Below are positions 39,620 to 46,310 of a stretch of DNA of 64,000 nt, piece by piece. The notes beneath the pieces were generated by a model. That model made no database searches and was not told where the DNA came from. It saw only the letters and a program-made list of their open reading frames with translations. A program made the translations under genes and the position numbers. This DNA is from a virus: the IMG/VR virus record IMGVR_UViG_3300027714_002764, positions 113,021 through 177,020 of that record; one strand, 5' to 3'. Each line of letters starts with the position of its first letter. The stretch's first letter is position 1.

Positions 39620-40023
39620 TGAAAAAAGTCTTAAATATAGTTTTAATAATGTTATCGATGATAAGTTACTCTCAAGATACTCTTGAAGACGGTAATTTTG
39701 AATCAAAGGTAAATGAAAAACATTCATTTGGAGATGATCCTGAATTTAATATAGTAGTAGTTGAATTTTGGGCTAAGTTTAATGAAGCAAATGCATTTTC
39801 AGACTGGGATAAAATCAAAGGTGCTAAATATTTTAGAGTAGATATAGCAGACGCTCCTGCTACAAAAAAGAAATATAGAATTAGAATGGCTCCTACTTTA
39901 ATTATATTTAATAACGGAATTAAGGAAGAAATATTTAAAGCAGGGTTAGATTTAGAATGTCCTGTTAATTTAAGTGAACTACAAGAATCTATAGAAGAAG
40001 TTAAAACCGCAAATAAATATTAA
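39619..40023 (+). CDS. Exported thioredoxin-fold protein lacking active Cys
   Basis: The signal peptide MKKVLNIVLIMLSMISYSQ is followed by VVVEFWAKFNEANAFSDW and RIRMAPTLIIFNNG, which match the beta strands and cis-Pro loop of thioredoxin. The WCxxC active site is absent (AKFNEANAF in its place), so it cannot act as a normal oxidoreductase. It is probably periplasmic. The role may be binding or scaffolding. It overlaps the upstream gene by one base. Confidence 0.65.
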   Translation: MKKVLNIVLIMLSMISYSQDTLEDGNFESKVNEKHSFGDDPEFNIVVVEFWAKFNEANAFSDWDKIKGAKYFRVDIADAPATKKKYRIRMAPTLIIFNNGIKEEIFKAGLDLECPVNLSELQESIEEVKTANKY

Positions 40024-40026
40024 ATT

Positions 40027-40263
40027 ATGGCAGACGCAATACAATGCATTATAGCAATCAACAACGTAAAAACATCAATACAGGGTAATGACCCAAGAGG
40101 GTGGATGAAAGCATGTGCAGAAGAAACTTTACTTAAAGGTAAACAAGCTAAATACTTTAAGAAGTGTTTAATAAAAAAAATAGAATCTACTAAACAACAT
40201 ATTGAAAACCCACAAGGTTATGCAGATGAACTGTATAATGAAATCAAAAGTAAATGTAGTTAA
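40027..40263 (+). CDS. Hypothetical protein, 78 aa
   Basis: A small basic, helical protein with four Cys residues scattered (C7, C31, C47, C77). There is no signal peptide. It lies 3 nt after the exported thioredoxin-like gene and 2 nt before the next. No family recognised. Confidence 0.6.
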   Translation: MADAIQCIIAINNVKTSIQGNDPRGWMKACAEETLLKGKQAKYFKKCLIKKIESTKQHIENPQGYADELYNEIKSKCS

Positions 40264-40265
40264 TT

Positions 40266-40601
40266 ATGGCAGATATAACAGAAAAACAAAAAGGAGTACG
40301 TAGAAACAGGTTCGTTATCACCACCGTTGTTCTAGTCACTTTTCTACTTATTATGGTAGGTATAGGTATAGCTTTATTTTCTGAAGCAGCAATGGGCTCA
40401 GAATGGAAGGAAATACTTTTACTTGTACTGGGTGCATTTATTGCTTCATATGGTAAGATTATAGACTTTTGGTTTAATGCCAGCGACGATGACGGCGTAC
40501 CAGGAGAATCAATAGAAATGACAGATGCAGATCCACATACTATAACTGGTCCTAGTTACTGTGATAACTGTGGAGATTCAATAGATTACGATAAATTTTA
40601 A
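40266..40601 (+). CDS. Two-span membrane protein, possible holin
   Basis: Two hydrophobic segments (about 17-41 and 48-70: FVITTVVLVTFLLIMVGIGI and EILLLVLGAFIASYGKIIDF) are followed by an acidic C-terminal tail with a CDNC pair. The size (111 residues), two helices and position directly upstream of the amidase gene fit a holin. Similar two-helix proteins are frequent in phage lysis regions. The cysteine pair is unusual. Function is inferred from position and topology. Confidence 0.55.
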   Translation: MADITEKQKGVRRNRFVITTVVLVTFLLIMVGIGIALFSEAAMGSEWKEILLLVLGAFIASYGKIIDFWFNASDDDGVPGESIEMTDADPHTITGPSYCDNCGDSIDYDKF

Positions 40602-40612
40602 AATAAGTTATT

Positions 40613-41113
40613 ATGCCAATTGTTCCAAAAGGACTGATACTACACAGTATGTCAGAATATCTAGTATATGAAGGTAAGACACTATATGCTAAAGAATTTA
40701 TAAGAGAAATAGGTTTATCCGTTCATGGTTATATTAAACCTGACGGTACATATGACAAACATATTGTGTCTCCAAGTAAAGCCTTTCATGCAGGTAAATC
40801 AGAATGGAATGGTCTAAAACATCTCAACTCACATTACTTAGGAGTTGAACTATTAGTAGCAGGAGTAAATGACTGGTCATCGTTTAATTCTAAAATTAAG
40901 AAAAAAGGTACATACACAAAGCATCAATTTGATACTGCTGTAAATGTATTTAGTTTCTGGATGAATAAGTATAATATAGATATAGATAACATAGTAAGAC
41001 ACTCAGACTGCTCCGGTGATCACGTAAGAGGTAAAGGGAAAGGTAAACCTGACCCTGGTAACGCTTTTGACTGGGAAGCATTTAAGAGTACATTAGTTGC
41101 TAGATCAAAGTAA
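40613..41113 (+). CDS. N-acetylmuramoyl-L-alanine amidase (endolysin)
   Basis: The amidase_2 (PGRP/T7 lysozyme-like) pattern is visible: zinc His in LILHSMSEYL (near residue 11), AFHAGKSEW, ELLVAG, and the second zinc His in VRHSDCS (near 127) with the catalytic region KPDPGNAFDW near 145. It is 166 residues with no signal peptide, so a holin would have to release it. It would cut the amide bond between muramic acid and the stem peptide at lysis. It lies directly after the holin-like gene. Confidence 0.85.
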   Translation: MPIVPKGLILHSMSEYLVYEGKTLYAKEFIREIGLSVHGYIKPDGTYDKHIVSPSKAFHAGKSEWNGLKHLNSHYLGVELLVAGVNDWSSFNSKIKKKGTYTKHQFDTAVNVFSFWMNKYNIDIDNIVRHSDCSGDHVRGKGKGKPDPGNAFDWEAFKSTLVARSK

Positions 41114-41115
41114 TT

Positions 41116-41125
41116 TTCTTATATT
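41116..41125 (+). promoter_or_regulatory. Class 1 promoter-like element
   Basis: TTCTTATATT ends 8 nt before the ATG at 41134, between the amidase and the spanin-like gene. Such a close position suggests a very short leader. Confidence 0.45.
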
Positions 41126-41133
41126 TATACTAT

Positions 41134-41493
41134 ATGAATAAGACATTAATACAGAACGTTATAATTGCTATTGCTGCTATAGTGTTGTACAGAATGATCT
41201 TTGCTCCTACTGATATAAAAACAGATGTATCTAAGTATGAGTCTCAAATAGTAGCTTTAGAGAGTAAGATAGATTCTCTACAAGTTAAAAACATTACGCT
41301 AGAAGTACAAGCTGATTCACTTGTATTAGAGCTAGCAAACTACGATAGGAAAATTAAAAACTTAAATATTAAGATATATGCTATCAAAAAAGAAACACAG
41401 AAACAGCTTGATGCTGTTAATCTTTACAGTAATGATAAGCTGGAACAGTTTTTCACAGACCGTTACAGATACTACAAGGATAGTATTAACTAA
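41134..41493 (+). CDS. Inner-membrane spanin-like protein
   Basis: An N-terminal membrane segment (about 6-24: IQNVIIAIAAIVLYRMIF) is followed by a long periplasmic coiled coil (about residues 30-95) with heptad-like leucines. This is the topology of the inner-membrane spanin Rz. A second gene begins inside it in another frame (41378), as for Rz and Rz1. Spanins fuse the membranes in the final step of Gram-negative lysis. The amidase and holin-like genes directly upstream support the assignment. Confidence 0.55.
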   Translation: MNKTLIQNVIIAIAAIVLYRMIFAPTDIKTDVSKYESQIVALESKIDSLQVKNITLEVQADSLVLELANYDRKIKNLNIKIYAIKKETQKQLDAVNLYSNDKLEQFFTDRYRYYKDSIN

Positions 41494-41806
41494 ACCTATA
41501 GCTAAGTTAGTCGTAAAAGACTTAATCAGCTTTGATGGATTAGAAAAGACTAATAAAACATTAAATCAATTGATTCAAGAAACCAATAACAGGTTAGATA
41601 AGTCACTTAAATTAAACACTAACTTATCTCAGCAAGTTAAAAACTACCAATTAATTATTAGCGATAAAAACGTACAGTTACAAACTTCAGATGTTCTTTC
41701 TAATCAGTTACAAAAAGAATTAAAGAAAGAGGCTCGTGCTAAGAAACTATACCAGATAGGTTCAGGCATCGGAGTATTTGCAACTTTACTTTTACTAGCT
41801 CAATAA
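41378..41806 (+). CDS. Exported coiled-coil protein, spanin partner candidate
   Basis: The ATG lies inside the preceding gene, overlapping it by 116 nt in another frame. The N-terminus (SLMLLIFTVMISWNSFSQ) is a signal peptide ending before SQ. A coiled coil follows (about 55-115), and the C-terminus has a hydrophobic segment (IGSGIGVFATLLLLAQ). No lipobox is visible, so it is not a classical Rz1 lipoprotein but could anchor by its C-terminal helix. Embedded position and topology suggest a spanin partner. Confidence 0.5.
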   Translation: MLSKKKHRNSLMLLIFTVMISWNSFSQTVTDTTRIVLTKPIAKLVVKDLISFDGLEKTNKTLNQLIQETNNRLDKSLKLNTNLSQQVKNYQLIISDKNVQLQTSDVLSNQLQKELKKEARAKKLYQIGSGIGVFATLLLLAQ

Positions 41807-42954
41807 TGAATAGAATTAAAAGAAACTTTTTCCCTACCATTATAGCATTAACTGCTCTCTCTGTAAGCGGCTCAGCTGCTTTTTACTCCGTAAGTGGGTT
41901 AAGTAAGCTATTTGCAGGAGCTACACTAGAGGTAATTATAATGGCAGGTTCATTGGAGGTAGCTAAACTAGTTATAGCTTCACTCTTATACCAGTATTGG
42001 GACACTATAAATAAGCTTCTTAGAACGTATCTCTCTATTGCTGCTGTAGTTTTAGTACTTATTACTAGTATGGGTATATACGGCTTTTTAAGTGCAGCAT
42101 ATCAAGATACTTATAGACAGCTAACAATTAAAAACAATCAAACAGCTTTCTTAACTCAAAAGAAAGACTTCTACAATAAAGACGTTATACGATATGATCA
42201 GGAACTTGAAAGAATCTCTAATAACATTAGCACTTTATCTAATGCGAAAGTTTCAAACATCCAAGTACGAGACACCACGGTATCTTCAGGCTTTCGATCA
42301 ACAATCTCTACTACAGAGCTTAGGTTATCCCAAAAACGTATCGAAGTGGAAGAAGAAAACCGACAAAAGGTTCAAACTAAACGAGAAGTGGCAGCCGATT
42401 CCTTACAAAAGTATCAAATCGAAATTCTGACTTTAGAGAATAATTCTGAAGTAGCAGGAGAGTTAGGTCCACTTCAATACCTTTCCGGATTAACTGGTAC
42501 TTCTATGGATAAGATTATCAACATATTGTTGTTAGTAATTATATTTGTATTTGATCCTTTAGCTATTTCATTAGTAATTGCAGCAAACTTTGCATTCGAC
42601 AACGCTAATAGGAAGAATCTATACGGTGAGTTAGAAGAGGAAGAACCTCCTACTAAAAAAAAAGATGAGACTGTAAACGTAAACGAAATAGAGGTAGTAG
42701 ACCCTATTACTGTTATAGCACCTAAAGTAAAAGGAACATTACACTCACCTAAAATTATAAAAGAAGAAGATTGGATAATATCAGATGAGAATGATAAACC
42801 AATTCCAGAGAAGAAAATTATAAAAATATTACAAAAATCTCCTTCAAAAATAAGAGTACTCTATTCTGATAATACTGAAGCTTGGCTAGATAAGAAAGAT
42901 ATCGGTGGAGGTATTAAAAACGAAAAGGAAGAAAATATCATTAGATATTTGTAG
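41806..42954 (+). CDS. Multi-span membrane protein with coiled coil
   Basis: Three N-terminal membrane segments are visible (about 8-28, 37-60 and 72-95), then a long coiled-coil region (about 105-215), a further hydrophobic segment (IINILLLVIIFVFDPLAISLVI near 230-255), and an acidic C-terminal tail of about 120 residues. Proteins with this plan occur in many marine myoviruses, with unknown function. The last codons (ENIIRYL) lie in the first copy of a 49-bp direct repeat that is repeated 1.5 kb downstream. Overlaps its upstream neighbour by one base. Confidence 0.7.
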   Translation: MNRIKRNFFPTIIALTALSVSGSAAFYSVSGLSKLFAGATLEVIIMAGSLEVAKLVIASLLYQYWDTINKLLRTYLSIAAVVLVLITSMGIYGFLSAAYQDTYRQLTIKNNQTAFLTQKKDFYNKDVIRYDQELERISNNISTLSNAKVSNIQVRDTTVSSGFRSTISTTELRLSQKRIEVEEENRQKVQTKREVAADSLQKYQIEILTLENNSEVAGELGPLQYLSGLTGTSMDKIINILLLVIIFVFDPLAISLVIAANFAFDNANRKNLYGELEEEEPPTKKKDETVNVNEIEVVDPITVIAPKVKGTLHSPKIIKEEDWIISDENDKPIPEKKIIKILQKSPSKIRVLYSDNTEAWLDKKDIGGGIKNEKEENIIRYL

Positions 42955-42980
42955 ACCCAAATATTTTTTCGTATATTTAA
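42932..42980 (+). repeat. 49-bp direct repeat, copy 1
   Basis: This copy begins in the last codons of the membrane protein gene and ends in the class 1 promoter of the zinc-ribbon gene at 43006. It matches 44444-44492 at 48 of 49 positions, differing only by A versus G after GTAGACCC. It contains the inverted arms AAATATC and GATATTT around ATTA, and TTCGTATATT. Confidence 0.9.
42968..42977 (+). promoter_or_regulatory. Class 1 promoter-like element in repeat copy 1
   Basis: TTCGTATATT is followed by TAAAGAATAAACAGTAAATA and AGTTATATATG. It would drive the zinc-ribbon gene and the DUF2589-like genes. Confidence 0.55.
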
Positions 42981-43005
42981 AGAATAAACAGTAAATAAGT
43001 TATAT

Positions 43006-43209
43006 ATGGCAATGCCCTGTCCTTCGTGTAAGAATCCACTCGATTTAACACTTCAATACATATTAGATAACCCAGTCTCAGTTTGTCCTCATTGTGAGGT
43101 AATAATGAACTTTGAAACAAGTGATATTGCAACTGATACTTTAAGAGAGGGTTTACGAGAGATGGAAAAGATTAAAAATAAATATTCAGATATTGCTAAA
43201 TTCTCTTAA
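43006..43209 (+). CDS. Zinc-ribbon protein, 67 aa
   Basis: Two CPxC pairs (CPSC at residues 5-8 and CPHC near 27-30) about 20 residues apart form a compact zinc ribbon at the N-terminus, followed by a charged helix. It is the first gene in a cassette bounded by direct repeats and could regulate or bind a partner. The start has the AAGTTATAT context. Function unknown. Confidence 0.7.
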   Translation: MAMPCPSCKNPLDLTLQYILDNPVSVCPHCEVIMNFETSDIATDTLREGLREMEKIKNKYSDIAKFS

Positions 43210-43230
43210 TTAATTATATTAAAAGTGAAA

Positions 43231-43250
43231 ATCTTATATATTTATATTAG
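43231..43250 (+). promoter_or_regulatory. Promoter-like AT box before the DUF2589-like gene
   Basis: ATCTTATATATTTATATTAG resembles the class 1 and class 2 elements but matches neither exactly. It lies about 80 nt before the ATG at 43329, so the leader would be unusually long. Confidence 0.3.
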
Positions 43251-43328
43251 TTACAGAAATAAAGGTTTATACTTATCTGCAACATAATAAAGGTTTTCAT
43301 TTTATTAACTAAACAAACAAAATAAATT

Positions 43329-43937
43329 ATGCCAATTGCAGACCAATTCAGAGGACTTCCTATCGAAGACCTAATCGTATCACCTTTAATCGGAATGGCT
43401 AAAGGACAAGCAGCATTAAACGATGTAGCTTGGAATTACATTCAAGAAGTAGCTTTTGAAGCACCAAAAGAAGGTAAAGAAGGAGATGCTCGAGAAGCAA
43501 AACAACTTAAGATTGCACTAAATCGTTTTGTTGCAGACCCAAAAGGTGGAGCACCACAATTACAAATAGTTCATTCTCAAATCCCAATGCTACCATTAGT
43601 ACCAATCCCATCTTTAGCAATAACTAAAGCGGATATCAGTTTTACTATGGAAGTGAAAGAAACAGTAAAAGATCACTCTAAAACGGATATAAAATCAACT
43701 GTTGATGTAAAATCTAAAAGTTGGTTTTCCCCAGTTGAAGTAACAGTACATGGTGAAGTTTCAACTACAAGAGAAAATACAAGAGAGACTGATAATTCAG
43801 CTAAGTACGAAGTAAATGTACATGCAGAACAATTACCTCCAACAGAGGGTATGTTAAAATTATCTGATATGCTGACAACTCTAATGGATCCTATTACTCA
43901 GCCAGCAGCTGGAGGTAAAGGTGGTTCAGGAGAGTAG
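43329..43937 (+). CDS. DUF2589-like protein
   Basis: The N-terminal part (PIEDLIVSPLIGMAKGQAALNDVAWNYI), the central VPIPSLAITKADISFTMEV and the overall plan agree with the DUF2589 family of bacterial proteins of unknown function. There is no signal peptide. A Lys/Ser/Thr-rich beta-type middle section and a Gly-rich end follow. It lies between 49-bp direct repeats together with a related protein encoded next. The two may interact. Family recognised by eye. Confidence 0.65.
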   Translation: MPIADQFRGLPIEDLIVSPLIGMAKGQAALNDVAWNYIQEVAFEAPKEGKEGDAREAKQLKIALNRFVADPKGGAPQLQIVHSQIPMLPLVPIPSLAITKADISFTMEVKETVKDHSKTDIKSTVDVKSKSWFSPVEVTVHGEVSTTRENTRETDNSAKYEVNVHAEQLPPTEGMLKLSDMLTTLMDPITQPAAGGKGGSGE

Positions 43938-43958
43938 TAAACAATTAAAAAATAAGTT

Positions 43959-44438
43959 ATGGCAAAATTAAAGATTGAGGAGTTAGTGAGTGGTCTCTTA
44001 GAGGCCGCTCTCGTAGCTTCTAACTTAAGTGAAAGACAACACATAAATTCATTGAGACATTATTTCGATGATGAAGGTAATCCAGAAACAACTTCGGTGA
44101 AAATACAAGGTAAGGATGTTGTAATACCTCTTTACATATTAGCAGACCACTCTTCAATAGGTCTTGAAAAATTAGAAATAGAATTCGATGCAAGGTTAAA
44201 CTTTGGTGGTACCAATACATCTTCTTTAAAAAAATCATTATTAGGTATCTTTAAGAAAAAAGGACACACCGAACATAATATAAAGGAAATTCTTGTAGAT
44301 TCAGATGGAGGCAAGCGTTCAACTACGGCTAAAATCAAAGTTACATTCAAGAATGATAGGAAACCAGAAATAGTATCACGACTAGTTGATAAGTATATCC
44401 AAACAATTGATTCAACAGTACATACTGAGCTTACATAG
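43959..44438 (+). CDS. Partner protein related to DUF2589 family
   Basis: The protein begins KIEELVSGLLEAALVASNLS and continues with a DVVIPLYILADHSSIGLEKLEIEF segment that corresponds in position to the PIPS-type strand of the preceding protein, so the two look like distant paralogues. The C-terminal half is basic and beta-rich. It starts 21 nt after the previous stop, with an AATAAGTT start context, and stops just before the second repeat. Function unknown. Confidence 0.6.
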   Translation: MAKLKIEELVSGLLEAALVASNLSERQHINSLRHYFDDEGNPETTSVKIQGKDVVIPLYILADHSSIGLEKLEIEFDARLNFGGTNTSSLKKSLLGIFKKKGHTEHNIKEILVDSDGGKRSTTAKIKVTFKNDRKPEIVSRLVDKYIQTIDSTVHTELT

Positions 44439-44443
44439 GGAAA

Positions 44444-44492
44444 AAAATATCATTAGATATTTGTAGACCCGAATATTTTTTCGTATATTTAA
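44444..44492 (+). repeat. 49-bp direct repeat, copy 2
   Basis: This intergenic copy matches 42932-42980 at 48 of 49 bases and ends in the promoter of the gene at 44514. The two copies bracket exactly three genes, suggesting insertion or excision of a cassette by recombination between promoter regions. Confidence 0.9.
44480..44489 (+). promoter_or_regulatory. Class 1 promoter-like element in repeat copy 2
   Basis: TTCGTATATT is followed by TAAGTATTAAACAATATATA and AGTTATG, 25 nt before the ATG at 44514. Confidence 0.55.
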
Positions 44493-44513
44493 GTATTAAA
44501 CAATATATAAGTT

Positions 44514-44732
44514 ATGGCACAGTATAGACTAATAAAGATGCTTAAAAAGTCTTTCGAAACTCAGAAAGAAAAAGCATTACTTACATTTGAACTATTAATG
44601 GAAAATCCTGCTGGTATAGGAGATCATTCTACCGACGATTTTTATAAAAACGCAGAAGATGCTGCAAAAGCATTAGCAGAAGCTGATGATGTATTACAAA
44701 CCCTTAAAAGATATTTTGACAAATATGAGTAG
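44514..44732 (+). CDS. Hypothetical helical protein, 72 aa
   Basis: A small helical protein resembling short accessory proteins of T4-like phages. It has no motif or membrane segment, with a long amphipathic helix (residues 5-35). It is coupled to the next gene by an 8-nt overlap. Confidence 0.65.
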   Translation: MAQYRLIKMLKKSFETQKEKALLTFELLMENPAGIGDHSTDDFYKNAEDAAKALAEADDVLQTLKRYFDKYE

Positions 44733-45102
44733 TAGAGAGATAATGAACGCAATGCACGGAGAGCCTGTAAAAACAGCAAGAGAGATTTTAAAAAGTGAAT
44801 ACCCTACAATACATGATGGTTATCAATCTATCATAGATGAACAGTTTGAATTATTTGCTAAAAAACATTTAGATTATGGAATGCATAATGTTAGTGCTGG
44901 AACTAATTTAGACACAGATGATGAAACAGAGTTCGCTATGACTGGCCTTTGGTACAGACTTTCAGATAAGATTAATAGGTGGAAGAATATGATTATCTCT
45001 GGTAGAAAAGCTCAAAACGAAACTATAATAGATACGTTTCAAGACGTTACTAACTATGGAATAATAGCTCAGCTAGTCCAACGCGGTATGTGGAAAAAGT
45101 AA
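44725..45102 (+). CDS. DUF1599/Nmad1-like protein
   Basis: The pattern FELFAKKHLDYGMHN, GLWYRLSDKINRWKNMI and ETIIDTFQDVTNYGIIAQLV agrees with the DUF1599 family, called nucleotide modification associated domain 1, an all-alpha fold related to MazG-type pyrophosphatases. It may act on a modified nucleotide. I chose the ATG at 44725, which overlaps the previous gene by 8 nt and gives a protein of 125 residues; an upstream start is less likely. The second member of this superfamily in the window is at 21188. Confidence 0.7.
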   Translation: MSSREIMNAMHGEPVKTAREILKSEYPTIHDGYQSIIDEQFELFAKKHLDYGMHNVSAGTNLDTDDETEFAMTGLWYRLSDKINRWKNMIISGRKAQNETIIDTFQDVTNYGIIAQLVQRGMWKK

Positions 45103-45109
45103 AAGGTAT

Positions 45110-46069
45110 ATGAAGAAGATATATCATGATGCAGTTAATACTAAAGCTATACCTGCAGTGAAAGAGGTATGGGAATCTAAGATTAAACAATCTAAGAAGA
45201 ATAAACATATTTCTTATTCTCAACTTTCTACTTACGATAGATGTCCTAAACAGTGGTACTTAACTTACGTTAAGAAACTTATACCCTATGAGGGTTCAAT
45301 ACATGCTTCTTTCGGAACAGCATTTCACGAAACCCTACAAGAATGGTTACAGGTACTTTATCATGGTAAGGTAAAAGATGCTATGGCAATGGATGTAGAT
45401 GCATTGTTATATGAGAATATGATTAAAGCATACAAGTCTACCAAAGCACAGAATGGACATGAGCACTTTGCTACTGCGGAAGACTTAAGAATGTTCTGGT
45501 TAGACGGTAAACATATTTTTGAATTTATCAAGAAAAAAAGACGTGCATACTTTAATACTAAGGGCGTACATTTAGCAGGAGTAGAGACGCTCTTATACCA
45601 AGAGTTACGTCCTGGAGTAATGTTTAAAGGCTTTATTGATTTAGTATTTTACGATGCAAGAGTAGATAGGTGGAAAATTGTAGATATCAAGACCTCAACT
45701 AGAGGATGGAGTGCTTTAGATAAAAAAGACCTTAACAAAACTCAGCAACTTATACTATATAAAAAGTTTTTTGCAAAGCAATTTAATATTGATATTGATA
45801 AAATTGATGTGGAGTACTTTGTTGTTAAAAGAAGAGTACCGGTTGAAGCAGAATTTGCAGCAATGCAAAGAAGAGTTCAAGAGTTTAGCCCTGCTTCCGG
45901 AAAAGGAAATACTAATAAGGTACTTAAGATAATGCAAAACTTTATTACTAAGGCAGTGGATCATCTAGGTAACTATATAGAAGAAGATCATAAAGCTAAT
46001 CCTACTAAGGATAACTGTAAATGGTGCAATGTAAAAAAGATGAGGCTTTGTCCTGAAGCAGTTTTATAA
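45110..46069 (+). CDS. PD-(D/E)XK nuclease, RecB/AddB-like, with Cys cluster
   Basis: The protein starts with ISYSQLSTYDRCPKQWYL and SFGTAFHETLQEWL, the N-terminal signature of RecB-like nucleases, and has the catalytic strands GFIDLVFYD and KIVDIKTS near 190-215. Cys residues at YDRC and at the C-terminal CKWC and LC form the arrangement used for a [4Fe-4S] cluster in AddB and Cas4 (the last spacing here is seven residues). It is 319 residues with no helicase domain. It probably cuts DNA ends for repair, recombination or host DNA degradation. Confidence 0.82.
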   Translation: MKKIYHDAVNTKAIPAVKEVWESKIKQSKKNKHISYSQLSTYDRCPKQWYLTYVKKLIPYEGSIHASFGTAFHETLQEWLQVLYHGKVKDAMAMDVDALLYENMIKAYKSTKAQNGHEHFATAEDLRMFWLDGKHIFEFIKKKRRAYFNTKGVHLAGVETLLYQELRPGVMFKGFIDLVFYDARVDRWKIVDIKTSTRGWSALDKKDLNKTQQLILYKKFFAKQFNIDIDKIDVEYFVVKRRVPVEAEFAAMQRRVQEFSPASGKGNTNKVLKIMQNFITKAVDHLGNYIEEDHKANPTKDNCKWCNVKKMRLCPEAVL

Positions 46070-46118
46070 AAAGGGTATATTTATATAAGTATATATTTAT
46101 ATAATTAAAAACAAAGTT

Positions 46119-46310
46119 ATGATTAAAAAAGAAGAAAAACTAACTTCGGTTAAAATTACACAGCCTTTATTCGATCAATTTAAAATGGCAGCTTTACAAG
46201 AAAACTTTTCTTTTAAAAAGCTTGCAGATCGTTCTATTTTTCTCTATCTTACTGATAAGGAGTTCAAAGAGAAGGTACATAAGACTAACAAATTAAATCT
46301 CAGAAAATAA
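46119..46310 (+). CDS. Small basic protein, possible DNA-binding
   Basis: The 63-residue protein (EKLTSVKITQPLFDQFKMAA) begins with a strand and two helices as in ribbon-helix-helix repressors. It lies directly upstream of the glycan cluster and overlaps no gene. It may regulate the cluster, but no operator is recognised. Confidence 0.5.
   Translation: MIKKEEKLTSVKITQPLFDQFKMAALQENFSFKKLADRSIFLYLTDKEFKEKVHKTNKLNLRK

Noticed and set aside
42194-42430. A 78-codon plus-strand frame inside the coiled-coil membrane protein
   Set aside because: Shadow of the gene at 41806; product has no sensible features and no start context.
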